Source: Syntrophaceae bacterium (GTDB lineage: Bacteria; Desulfobacterota; Syntrophia; Syntrophales; UBA5619). From it: a stretch of 13,147 nt of DNA. The notes under the pieces were generated by a model, which searched no databases, had not been told where the DNA came from, and saw only the letters and a list, made by a program, of their open reading frames with translations. The DNA is taken from NCBI GenBank assembly GCA_023249795.1, contig JAHFBU010000018.1:1-13147 (forward strand), in the 5' to 3' direction. Positions 1 to 11,274 of the stretch are shown here, one piece after another (position 1 is the first letter of the stretch; every line of letters starts with the position of its first letter). The position numbers and the translations under genes were made by a program.

Positions 1-16
1 GATTTGAGGTTTGGTC

Positions 17-715
17 ATGTCCAATAGAGGCAAGAAGTACATTGAGGCGAGGCAGAAGATTGAGGTGGGAAAGCGGTATCCCGTCCAAGAGGCGGTCGCG
101 CTGGTCGTTGCCACTGCCAGGGCGAAATTCGACGAGACAGTCGACGCTGCCCTCCGGCTCGGGGTGAATCCGGCGCATGCCGATCAGATGGTCCGTGGCT
201 CTGTGGTACTCCCCCATGGGCTTGGCAAAACGGTCCGAGTGCTGGTTTTTGCAAAGGGGGAAAAGGAAAAGGAGGCACTGGAGGCTGGCGCCGATGTGGT
301 TGGAGCGGATGATATCGTTGAAAAGATTAAGGGCGGTTGGATGGACTTTGACAGGGTCGTCGCTACACCGGATATGATGGGAAGCGTGGGCAAATTGGGA
401 AAGATCCTCGGTCCCCGCGGACTCATGCCGAACCCGAAGGTGGGAACGGTGACTTTTGATGTGGGAAAGGCCGTTCAGGAATTGAAGGCCGGGAAGGTTG
501 AATTCCGTGTGGAAAAGGCCGGAATTGTGCATTGCCCCGTCGGCAAAGTATCTTTCGGAGCGGATAAACTGACGGAAAATTTTATGGCCCTCCTGGAGAT
601 GGTGATCAAACTCAAGCCCGCATCGAGCAAGGGGCTGTACATCCGCAGTGTCGCCCTTTCGACCGTTATGGGTCCAGGGGTTAGGGTGGATCCGCTAGCC
701 GTCCGGAACATTTAA
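17..715 (+). CDS. rplA: Large-subunit ribosomal protein L1
   Basis: L1 binds 23S rRNA at the mobile L1 stalk and helps release deacylated tRNA from the E site. In many bacteria it also represses its own operon by binding an rRNA-like site in the mRNA. The product is 232 residues, close to the 234 of E. coli. It opens with MSNRGKKYIEARQKIEVGK, typical of L1 N-termini, and carries the L1 signature at about residues 120-141 (MMGSVGKLGKILGPRGLMPN). The C-terminus (STVMGPGVRVDP) is also typical. I chose ATG at 17 because GAGGT at 6-10 lies six bases before it. An in-frame TTG at 11 directly abuts that SD, and an in-frame TGA lies at 5-7. The gene for L11 (rplK) would be expected just upstream, outside the window. 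Identification is secure. Confidence 0.97.
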   Translation: MSNRGKKYIEARQKIEVGKRYPVQEAVALVVATARAKFDETVDAALRLGVNPAHADQMVRGSVVLPHGLGKTVRVLVFAKGEKEKEALEAGADVVGADDIVEKIKGGWMDFDRVVATPDMMGSVGKLGKILGPRGLMPNPKVGTVTFDVGKAVQELKAGKVEFRVEKAGIVHCPVGKVSFGADKLTENFMALLEMVIKLKPASSKGLYIRSVALSTVMGPGVRVDPLAVRNI

Positions 716-718
716 TAC

Positions 719-738
719 ATGGCCTTGGGAGAGGCCAT
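719..738 (+). other. Small hairpin after rplA stop
   Basis: A perfect 7-bp inverted repeat (ATGGCCT at 719-725, AGGCCAT at 732-738) with a 6-base loop starts three bases after the rplA stop. No T-run follows, so it does not look like an intrinsic terminator. It may be the first stem of the L10 leader or protect the 3' end of the upstream mRNA. Its role is inferred only. Confidence 0.4.
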
Positions 739-756
739 CAGTAACGTGAATAACGT

Positions 757-810
757 GTCTGAGACAGCAGGTACAGGAAGTTTAAACGCAATCGGTCGGC
801 CTGCCGAGAC
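757..810 (+). promoter_or_regulatory. Ribosomal protein L10 leader (autoregulatory mRNA site)
   Basis: This is a cis-acting RNA element bound by the L10-(L12)n complex to control rplJ and rplL expression. The two conserved arms are visible: GAGACAGCAGG (761-771) and CCTGCCGAGAC (800-810). GCAGG at 767-771 pairs with CCTGC at 800-804, and GTCT at 757-760 pairs with AGAC at 807-810. Between them is an asymmetric internal loop (GAGACA opposite CG), resembling the kink-turn-like L10 site, which itself mimics the L10 site in 23S rRNA. A TTTAAAC-containing loop lies between the arms. It sits in the 219-base rplA-rplJ gap, the position where this leader occurs in many bacteria. A covariance-model scan with the Rfam L10 leader model would confirm it. 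Confidence 0.8.
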
Positions 811-873
811 TGGGAACAATGGCCTTTTGGGCCGAAAAATTGTCCTGTATGTTGCTCTGTTCTCTGACGTTTC

Positions 874-929
874 AAACCTGTTCTTTTTTCCTTAGGTCGG
901 AAAAAAGGATCGGAAGGGAAAGGAGGTTT
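874..929 (+). promoter_or_regulatory. Possible SD-masking structure upstream of rplJ
   Basis: Two nested pairings are visible. AAACCT at 874-879 is complementary to AGGTTT at 924-929, which covers half of the rplJ Shine-Dalgarno (AGGAGG, 921-926). Inside it, CTTTTTTCC (883-891) pairs perfectly with GGAAAAAAG (899-907) around a 7-base loop. If both form, the ribosome binding site would be partly hidden. CAGGT (768-772) of the L10 site could alternatively pair with ACCTG (876-880), so L10 binding might shift the balance. The base pairing is seen in the sequence. The switching model is an inference based on the known L10 feedback. Confidence 0.4.
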
Positions 930-934
930 AAATA

Positions 935-1459
935 TTGGATAGGAGAACGAAGGAACGGGTTGCTGCTGAACTCCATGCGAAACTGAAAGATTTCAATTTG
1001 GCCGTTCTGACGGGCTATAGTGGGATGGATGTGGCGAAGTTAACGGCGTTGAGAGTTGCTCTACGAAAGACCAGCGCCGAACTTCGGGTTGTCAAGAATT
1101 CGCTACTTTCCATCGCATCCCGCGAAACCGATTTCTGCGCGCTGGAAGAGCACTTTCGGGGGCCACTTGCCATAGCAATCGCCCGCGGAGACGTGGTCGA
1201 GACCACCAAGGCGCTCGTTGATTTTGCCAAGAAGAATGCCAATCTTGAGATCAAGGCGGCCGTGATGAACGGCAGAGCTCTGAGCAGGGAGCAGATCATA
1301 ACCCTTGCCGATTTACCGAGCCGCGAGGTTTTGCTTGGGAAGCTGCTTTCTCTGATGGTCGGGGTGCAGACCTCCCTTGTGAATGTCCTGAGCGGGGTTC
1401 CGAGAACTTTTGTACAGGTTCTCGATGCCTATCGGGAAAAGAAGGCGTCAGCAAACTAA
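935..1459 (+). CDS. rplJ: Large-subunit ribosomal protein L10
   Basis: L10 anchors the L7/L12 dimers of the ribosomal stalk, which recruits EF-Tu, EF-G and other GTPase factors, and it represses its own operon through the leader upstream. The product is 174 residues (E. coli 165). The N-terminal rRNA-binding part shows the family pattern, including VVKNSLL near residues 52-58. The C-terminal helix from about residue 137 (LLSLMVGVQTSLVNVL) is where L12 dimers dock. The start is TTG at 935: a perfect AAAGGAGGT lies at 919-927, an in-frame TAA at 929-931 rules out anything upstream, and the next in-frame ATG would remove the conserved N-terminus. The coding region ends in tandem stops (TAATAA). 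A TTG start is unusual for an abundant ribosomal protein and may lower translation to fit L10:L12 stoichiometry. Confidence 0.96.
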   Translation: MDRRTKERVAAELHAKLKDFNLAVLTGYSGMDVAKLTALRVALRKTSAELRVVKNSLLSIASRETDFCALEEHFRGPLAIAIARGDVVETTKALVDFAKKNANLEIKAAVMNGRALSREQIITLADLPSREVLLGKLLSLMVGVQTSLVNVLSGVPRTFVQVLDAYREKKASAN

Positions 1460-1486
1460 TAATCACATACAGGAAGGAATAGGACA

Positions 1487-1870
1487 ATGGCGAATCAAAT
1501 TACAAAAGAAGATGTCGTACAGTTTATTGAAGGAATGACGGTTCTGGAGCTTTCGGAACTGGTGAAGGAGCTGGAGCAGAAGTTTGGCGTGAGTGCCGCA
1601 GCGCCGGTTGCCATGGTTGCCTCCGCAGGGCCGGCTCAGGCGGCTCAGGTTGAGGAAAAAACCGAATTTGATGTGATCCTGACCGGGTTTGGTGATCAGA
1701 AAATTCAGGTGATCAAAGTGGTCAGGGCCATCACAGGCTTGGGTCTCAAGGAAGCTAAGGATATGGTGGATGGCGTTCCCAAACCCGTCAAAGAGGGCAT
1801 CTCCAAGGATGAGGCCGCCGATATTAAGAAGAAGATTGAAGAGGTTGGCGGTACCGTTGAAATCAAGTAA
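1487..1870 (+). CDS. rplL: Large-subunit ribosomal protein L7/L12
   Basis: L7/L12 is the multicopy stalk protein that contacts translational GTPases and stimulates their activity. It is 127 residues. The N-terminal dimerization and L10-binding domain covers about 1-35. A flexible Ala/Pro/Val-rich hinge covers about 36-56. The globular C-terminal domain from about 58 to 127 contains the factor-binding segment KVVRAITGLGLKEAKDMV (residues 77-94), with the conserved GLGLKEAK. ATG at 1487 is preceded by AGGAAGGA at 1471-1478. It starts 27 bases after rplJ, and the pair is almost certainly cotranscribed and coregulated by the L10 leader. Identification is secure. Confidence 0.97.
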   Translation: MANQITKEDVVQFIEGMTVLELSELVKELEQKFGVSAAAPVAMVASAGPAQAAQVEEKTEFDVILTGFGDQKIQVIKVVRAITGLGLKEAKDMVDGVPKPVKEGISKDEAADIKKKIEEVGGTVEIK

Positions 1871-1939
1871 GTAGGCGATCCGTAGGCCAAACCTTAAAAG
1901 AACGGCAAGGGATAGACCCCCTGAAGGACTACCTGTTTA

Positions 1940-1961
1940 TTTCTGCATGATTTTGCAGAAA
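1940..1961 (+). other. Hairpin in the rplL-rpoB spacer
   Basis: The 169-base spacer (1871-2039) contains a perfect 8-bp inverted repeat, TTTCTGCA (1940-1947) and TGCAGAAA (1954-1961), with a 6-base loop. The bases after it (CACGGATTGGGGG) are not T-rich, so it is not a standard intrinsic terminator. In E. coli the rplL-rpoB spacer holds a partial terminator and an RNase III processing site that reduce rpoBC expression relative to rplJL. This hairpin is in the equivalent place and may do something similar, but that is inference. No convincing promoter or small gene is seen in the rest of the spacer. Confidence 0.45.
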
Positions 1962-2039
1962 CACGGATTGGGGGCTTTTCTCAAATGTTTTATGGGTTAA
2001 AGCAGAGAGATCGCTAACGGCTCCAGGCGAAAGGATGCT

Positions 2040-5000
2040 ATGGGCGAATTTAGAAAGAATTTTGGACGTATCAGGAGGATACTGGATATCCCCAACCTGA
2101 TCGATATTCAGACCGATTCTTATCGGAAGTTTCTTCAGCAGGAGATCCATCCTGATAAACGGGGGAACTATGGGCTGCAGGGCGCCTTTAAAAGCGTCTT
2201 CCCCATTTCCGATTTTAGTGGAAAATGTTCGCTTGAGTTCGTGAGTTACAGAATCGGTGATGTGCGGTACGACATGAAGGAGTGTATTCAGAAGGGAATG
2301 ACCTATGCGGCCCCTCTGAAGATCGTCGTCCGGCTTGTTGTATTTGATACGGAGCGGAATACAGAGCCCAATCCTATCCGGGACATCAAGGAGCAGGAGA
2401 TCTATTTCGGAGAGATCCCCCTGATGACCGAAAACGGTACCTTTATTGTGAACGGGACGGAGAGGGTGATCGTGAGCCAGCTTCACCGCTCGCCGGGGAT
2501 CTTCTTCGATCATGACAAGGGCAAGACCCTTGCCAGCGGCAAGTTGATCTACTCATCCAGGATCATTCCGATCCGAGGATCGTGGCTTGATCTCGAGTTC
2601 GATTCCAAGGACCTGCTCTATGTGAGAATTGACCGCCGGCGAAAAATGCCGGTGACGATCCTCCTGAAGGCAATGGGAAATTCCACTCAGTTCATCCTCA
2701 ACTACTTTTACAGTATTGAGCAGGTGTTTCTGGAGAAAGGTCGCTTCTATATCGCTGTAAATGATTCTCTTATCGGGGAAAAGGCACCCACGGATGTCGA
2801 GACGAAGGCTGGAGATATCGTTGTCAAGAAGGGAAGGAAGATTTCCAAGCCCCTGCTGAAGAAGATGCTTGATTCCGCAGTGACCCGGATACCGGTGAAT
2901 GAAGAAGATATCATCGGGAGGATCTTCTCTGCCGATATCCTTGATCCTGAAACCGGTGAGATTCTAATCCGATGTAACGAAGAATTGACGGCGCAAGGGT
3001 TGGATCTTCTGAAAGATAAGAAAATTGTCTCATTTCGGTTCGTTCATATCAATGAAGATCGTGAGAATGCCTCCATTCGGGATACGCTCTTAATGGACCG
3101 GATCGAGACGGCGGCGGATGCGATAATCGAGATCTACCGGCGACTCCGTCCGAGCAATCCACCGACGCCGGAAACCGCGCACAAATTCTTCAACAGCCTC
3201 TTTTTTGAGCCGGACAGCTATGATCTCTCCGATGTAGGGCGAGCGAAAATGAATTACAAGCTCCGACTTGATGTGCCGACGAGCGTAACGGTTCTGCGCA
3301 ATGAGGACATCCTGTCGGCAGTCAAGTATCTGATCGACCTGAAAAACGGCACCCCCGATTGCAGTGTGGATGATATCGACCATCTGGGCAACCGCCGGGT
3401 TCGTTCCGTCGGCGAATTGATCGAGAACCAGTACCGGATCGGCTTGGTCCGAATGGAACGGGCGATCAAAGAGAAGATGAGTCTACAGGACATTGAAACC
3501 ATGATGCCCCACGATCTCATCAACGCCAAGCCGGTTTCGGCCGTCGTGAACGAATTTTTCGGAAGCAGCCAACTCTCACAGTTCATGGATCAGACTAACC
3601 CTCTTTCCGAGATTACGCACAAGCGCAGATTGTCGGCCCTCGGTCCGGGAGGTTTGACCCGGGAGCGGGCGGGATTCGAGGTTCGCGACGTCCATCCCAC
3701 CCATTATGGACGCATCTGTCCGGTGGAAACCCCGGAGGGTCCCAATATCGGGCTGATAGTCTCCCTGAGCACATTTGCAAGGGTGAACGCATTTGGATTT
3801 ATTGAAACGCCTTACCGCGTGGTGAAAGAGGGGCGGGTGCTTGATGAGGTCCGTTTTCTGACCGCGATCGAAGAGGAAAACCTGGTCATTGCCCAGGCCG
3901 ACAGACCCCTTGACAAAGACGGGAAGTTCATTGGGCCGCTGATTTCCGCGAGGAAGGGGGGAGACTTCCTCTCCGTCGTCCCGACGAATGTCAACATGAT
4001 GGATGTTTCTCCCACTCAGCTGGTCAGTGTGGCGGCGACTCTGATCCCGTTTCTGGAACACGACGACGCCAACCGAGCCCTGATGGGATCAAACATGCAG
4101 CGGCAGGCAGTACCCCTGATGAAACCTGAGGTTCCGCTGGTTGGAACGGGAATGGAGTCCGTTGTGGCGCGGGATTCCGGTGCCGTCGTGGCCGCCCGAA
4201 GATCGGGTGTGGTCGAGAGTGTGGATGCCGCGCGAATCGTCGTCAAATGCGACACCCCCGCGAAAGAGGGACTTGACACGGGGGTGGATATCTACAATTT
4301 GATCAAATATCAGCGCTCCAACCAGGACACCTGCTTCAACCAGAAACCCGTTGTCAGCAAAGGGCAGAAGGTGCGAAAGGGAGAGATTATTGCGGATGGC
4401 CCTGCCACGGAAAGGGGGGAACTGGCCCTGGGAAGGAACGTGATGGTCGCCTTTATGTCTTGGGGGGGATACAACTACGAGGATTCCATCCTGGTCAGCG
4501 AAAGGATTGTCAAGGACGATATCTATACCTCTATCCACATTGAGGAATTCGAGACAATGGCCCGGGATACAAAGCTGGGCAAGGAAGAGATCACCCGGGA
4601 TATTCCCAATCTGGGAGAAGATGCGCTGAGAAACCTTGACGACAGCGGCATCGTTCGAATGGGCGTGGCGGTGAAGCCGGGCGACATTCTGGTCGGCAAG
4701 ATCACCCCCAAGGGAGAAACACAGCTCTCCTCTGAAGAGAAGCTCCTGCGGGCCATCTTCGGGGAAAAAGCGAGCGATGTCCGGGATACCTCTCTGCGTG
4801 TTCCTCCCGGCGTTGAAGGCACTGTGATCGATGCAAAAATATTCGCCCGGAAGGGAACAGAGCGGGACAGCCGTTCCCAATATATCGAGGAAGAGGCCGT
4901 TTCTCTGCTGTACAAGGATAGGGATGATGAGATCCGGATTATCACCGAGGGAGTCAGGAAGCAGATCGCCGGGATGCTGATCGGAAAGAAATCGGCGGTG

Positions 5001-6128
5001 AAGGTTTCCGATCCGAAGAAAAAACGGATTCTCTTGAAGAAGGGGGAGGCCATTACTGAAGAGGTTCTGGAGAGGACGCCTTTTGAACTCTGGCGGGAGA
5101 TCTTCCCGGAAGGCGAGGATGAGACGGAGACCCGGATCGGCGTCCTGTATGAGAACCTCTCCCGGAAAAAAGAGTTCGTTGATGCGTATTTCGAGGACAA
5201 GATCGAAAAACTCAAGGCCGGTGATGAACTGCCACCGGGGGTGATCAAACTGGTCAAGGTGTTCATTGCCATCAAACGAAAGCTCTCCGTTGGAGATAAG
5301 ATGGCGGGCCGTCACGGAAACAAAGGGGTTCTTTCCCGGATACTTCCCGAGGAGGACATGCCCTACTTCAAGGATGGAACGCCGGTGGACATTGTCCTGA
5401 ATCCGTTGGGTGTTCCCTCCCGAATGAATGTGGGGCAGATCCTGGAGACGCACTTGGGCTGGGCAGCCAGAGGCATCGGCGAAAAGCTCAATGCCCTCAT
5501 GGAGAAGAATAGCGGATTGGATCTGCTCAAGAAGGAGATGAAGACGATTTATTCCTCTCCCGAATTTAACCGTTTCATTGACGGTGCAAACGGGGACGAA
5601 GTCCGTAAGTTTGCGGGTCGTCTCAAAAAAGGTATTCTGGTGTCCACGCCGGTTTTCGACGGCGCCGATGAAAAAGAGATCAAGAACATGCTCAAGGCCG
5701 GCGGCCTTCCTGAAACGGGTCAGACTAAACTCTATGACGGGAGGACAGGGGAGTCCTTCGACCAGGAAATCACCGTTGGGATGATCTACATGCTGAAACT
5801 TCACCATTTGGTCGATAACAAGATCCACGCCAGGTCGATCGGCCCTTATTCTTTGGTGACCCAGCAGCCGCTTGGCGGCAAGGCGCAGTTTGGGGGACAG
5901 CGATTGGGAGAGATGGAAGTCTGGGCCATGGAGGCCTATGGCGCCGCTTATGCCCTGCAGGAGTTCCTGACGGTCAAGTCCGATGATGTTACCGGCAGAA
6001 CGCGGATGTATGAAGCGATCGTCAAGGGCGAACACACATCGGAGCCGGGTTTACCCGAGTCCTTCAACGTTCTGGTGAAAGAACTGCAGAGCTTGTGCCT
6101 CGATTTAGAGCTGATTGAAGAGAAATAG
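2040..6128 (+). CDS. rpoB: DNA-directed RNA polymerase subunit beta
   Basis: This is the beta subunit of the core RNA polymerase, which with beta' forms the catalytic cleft. It is 1362 residues (E. coli 1342). The rifampicin-pocket segment runs from G508 (GSSQLSQFMDQTNPLSEITH), one residue offset from E. coli. The common resistance positions are wild type: D517, H527, R530 and S532, matching E. coli D516, H526, R529 and S531. E. coli N518 is Thr519 here. The acidic pair E814-D815 lies in NYEDSILVSE. Lysines contacting the initiating nucleotides are K1087 and K1095 in GDKMAGRHGNKG. The lineage insertion corresponding to E. coli SI2 lies at about 935-1060 and accounts for most of the extra length. 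ATG at 2040 follows AAGGA (2031-2035) at a short four-base spacing. The protein is predicted to be rifampicin sensitive. Confidence 0.98.
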   Translation: MGEFRKNFGRIRRILDIPNLIDIQTDSYRKFLQQEIHPDKRGNYGLQGAFKSVFPISDFSGKCSLEFVSYRIGDVRYDMKECIQKGMTYAAPLKIVVRLVVFDTERNTEPNPIRDIKEQEIYFGEIPLMTENGTFIVNGTERVIVSQLHRSPGIFFDHDKGKTLASGKLIYSSRIIPIRGSWLDLEFDSKDLLYVRIDRRRKMPVTILLKAMGNSTQFILNYFYSIEQVFLEKGRFYIAVNDSLIGEKAPTDVETKAGDIVVKKGRKISKPLLKKMLDSAVTRIPVNEEDIIGRIFSADILDPETGEILIRCNEELTAQGLDLLKDKKIVSFRFVHINEDRENASIRDTLLMDRIETAADAIIEIYRRLRPSNPPTPETAHKFFNSLFFEPDSYDLSDVGRAKMNYKLRLDVPTSVTVLRNEDILSAVKYLIDLKNGTPDCSVDDIDHLGNRRVRSVGELIENQYRIGLVRMERAIKEKMSLQDIETMMPHDLINAKPVSAVVNEFFGSSQLSQFMDQTNPLSEITHKRRLSALGPGGLTRERAGFEVRDVHPTHYGRICPVETPEGPNIGLIVSLSTFARVNAFGFIETPYRVVKEGRVLDEVRFLTAIEEENLVIAQADRPLDKDGKFIGPLISARKGGDFLSVVPTNVNMMDVSPTQLVSVAATLIPFLEHDDANRALMGSNMQRQAVPLMKPEVPLVGTGMESVVARDSGAVVAARRSGVVESVDAARIVVKCDTPAKEGLDTGVDIYNLIKYQRSNQDTCFNQKPVVSKGQKVRKGEIIADGPATERGELALGRNVMVAFMSWGGYNYEDSILVSERIVKDDIYTSIHIEEFETMARDTKLGKEEITRDIPNLGEDALRNLDDSGIVRMGVAVKPGDILVGKITPKGETQLSSEEKLLRAIFGEKASDVRDTSLRVPPGVEGTVIDAKIFARKGTERDSRSQYIEEEAVSLLYKDRDDEIRIITEGVRKQIAGMLIGKKSAVKVSDPKKKRILLKKGEAITEEVLERTPFELWREIFPEGEDETETRIGVLYENLSRKKEFVDAYFEDKIEKLKAGDELPPGVIKLVKVFIAIKRKLSVGDKMAGRHGNKGVLSRILPEEDMPYFKDGTPVDIVLNPLGVPSRMNVGQILETHLGWAARGIGEKLNALMEKNSGLDLLKKEMKTIYSSPEFNRFIDGANGDEVRKFAGRLKKGILVSTPVFDGADEKEIKNMLKAGGLPETGQTKLYDGRTGESFDQEITVGMIYMLKLHHLVDNKIHARSIGPYSLVTQQPLGGKAQFGGQRLGEMEVWAMEAYGAAYALQEFLTVKSDDVTGRTRMYEAIVKGEHTSEPGLPESFNVLVKELQSLCLDLELIEEK

Positions 6129-6135
6129 CGATGCA

Positions 6136-6168
6136 GGGCGGAAGGGTTTCGCCCGCCTCGCTTCTTTT
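6136..6168 (+). other. Weak hairpin plus T-rich tract, rpoB-rpoC spacer
   Basis: In the 62-base spacer, GGGCG (6136-6140) pairs with CGCCC (6150-6154). Two further A-T pairs form inside if one G is bulged. A TTCTTTT tract lies at 6162-6168, seven bases after the stem. The gap between stem and T-tract is too long for a strong intrinsic terminator, and rpoC must be transcribed with rpoB, so at most this is a leaky attenuator or a processing site. Confidence 0.25.
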
Positions 6169-6190
6169 GCAATATTAGGAGATATCATAC

Positions 6191-10357
<4,167 letters not shown>

Positions 10358-10367
10358 TAGCCATACC

Positions 10368-10409
10368 GTCTTTTGCTGGACCAGATAAAAGACAGCCGGA
10401 AAACGGCTG
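10368..10409 (+). promoter_or_regulatory. Two adjoining inverted repeats before rpsL
   Basis: The 61-base rpoC-rpsL spacer holds two perfect inverted repeats that share base 10393. The first pairs GTCTTTT (10368-10374) with AAAAGAC (10387-10393), and its 12-base loop contains the further complementary CTG/CAG. The second pairs CAGCCG (10393-10398) with CGGCTG (10404-10409) around a GAAAA loop. It ends directly at the rpsL Shine-Dalgarno (GGAGGA, 10410-10415). No T-run follows, so they are not terminators. They could set rpsL translation, mark an mRNA processing site, or bind a ribosomal protein. The repeats are seen directly; the role is inferred. Confidence 0.45.
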
Positions 10410-10418
10410 GGAGGAATA

Positions 10419-10790
10419 ATGCCTACAATAAATCAGCTGGTAAGGAAGGGAAGAGCCAAGATTGCCCGGAAGGCGGCGACTCCGGCGCTGGCGAGTTCAC
10501 CGCAGCGGCGGGGAGTATGCGTCCGGGTCTACACATCCACCCCTAAGAAGCCGAATTCCGCTCTGAGAAAAGTGGCCAGGGTGCGGCTGACCAGTGGTTA
10601 CGAGGTTACTTCCTATATCCCGGGTGTCGGACATAACCTTCAGGAGCATTCCGTCGTTCTGGTTCGTGGAGGCCGCGTCAAGGACCTTCCCGGTGTGCGT
10701 TACCATATCATACGGGGAACGCTGGATGCCGTAGGCGTCCAGGACAGGAAACAGGGAAGATCGAAATACGGGGCCAAGAGACCGAGTTAA
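10419..10790 (+). CDS. rpsL: Small-subunit ribosomal protein S12
   Basis: S12 lies at the decoding centre of the 30S subunit and influences accuracy. It is 123 residues, and its numbering aligns with E. coli without gaps through the key region. The first conserved loop, TPKKPNSALRK, gives K43, and RGGRVKDLPGVRYH gives K88 and P91. These are the classic streptomycin-resistance positions, all wild type here, so a streptomycin-sensitive protein is predicted. D89, the equivalent of the residue beta-methylthiolated by RimO in E. coli, is present. The start ATG at 10419 follows GGAGGA at 10410-10415 and sits just after a hairpin. It lies 61 bases after rpoC and 13 bases before rpsG. The rpsL-rpsG pair is the start of the str cluster. 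Confidence 0.98.
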   Translation: MPTINQLVRKGRAKIARKAATPALASSPQRRGVCVRVYTSTPKKPNSALRKVARVRLTSGYEVTSYIPGVGHNLQEHSVVLVRGGRVKDLPGVRYHIIRGTLDAVGVQDRKQGRSKYGAKRPS

Positions 10791-10803
10791 GCGGAGATAG
10801 ATC

Positions 10804-11274
10804 ATGCCGAGGAGAAGAGTAGTTGCCAAGAGAGAGATTCTGCCGGATCCGAAATACAACAACCGGATGGTGGCGAGGTTCATCAACAATCTCCTGAAAA
10901 GGGGGAAGAAAAGCATTGCAGAGTCCATCCTGTACGGGGCCTTTGACATTATCCAGGATCGGGTGAAGGAGCCTCCGGTTGATGTTTTTGAAAAAGCCTT
11001 GAACAACGTCAAACCGGTGATCGAAGTCAAATCAAGACGCGTCGGCGGTTCGACTTATCAGGTGCCGACGGAGGTGATTCCGTCGCGGCGGGTTGCCCTC
11101 GGTATCCGCTGGTTGATTACCCATGCTCGGGAACGCTCCGAAAAGACCATGCACGAGAAGCTGGCCGCGGAACTGATCGATGCGGCGAACAACAGGGGCG
11201 GGGCTATCAAGAAAAGAGAGGCTGTCCACAAGATGGCCGAGGCCAATAAGGCCTTTGCCCATTACCGATTCTGA
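10804..11274 (+). CDS. rpsG: Small-subunit ribosomal protein S7
   Basis: S7 nucleates assembly of the 30S head by binding 16S rRNA and borders the E-site tRNA. It is 156 residues, the usual bacterial length. Visible family features are the N-terminus MPRRRVVAKR, the rRNA-binding region DPKYNNRMVARFINNLLKRG (residues 15-34), the beta-hairpin VGGSTYQVPTEV (80-91), and the C-terminal MAEANKAFAHYRF (144-156). GGAGA at 10793-10797 precedes ATG at 10804. The spacer from rpsL is only 13 bases, so the long S7-binding operator that lies between these genes in E. coli cannot be present here. In the common gene order fusA would follow, but here tuf does. Confidence 0.98.
   Translation: MPRRRVVAKREILPDPKYNNRMVARFINNLLKRGKKSIAESILYGAFDIIQDRVKEPPVDVFEKALNNVKPVIEVKSRRVGGSTYQVPTEVIPSRRVALGIRWLITHARERSEKTMHEKLAAELIDAANNRGGAIKKREAVHKMAEANKAFAHYRF

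Noticed and set aside
11..16. TTG at 11 as the rplA start
   Set aside because: The SD GAGGT at 6-10 abuts it with no spacing, whereas ATG at 17 has a six-base spacing and gives the usual L1 N-terminus.
821..833. GGCC-TTTTG-GGCC as a terminator in the rplA-rplJ gap
   Set aside because: The stem is only 4 bp and is followed by GAAAAATTG rather than a T-run, so it does not fit an intrinsic terminator.
4089..6035. 648-codon open frame on the - strand inside rpoB
   Set aside because: It lies entirely opposite rpoB, whose product is full length and highly conserved. The antisense product shows no domain I recognise. Long antisense frames are a common by-product of codon bias in genes like this.
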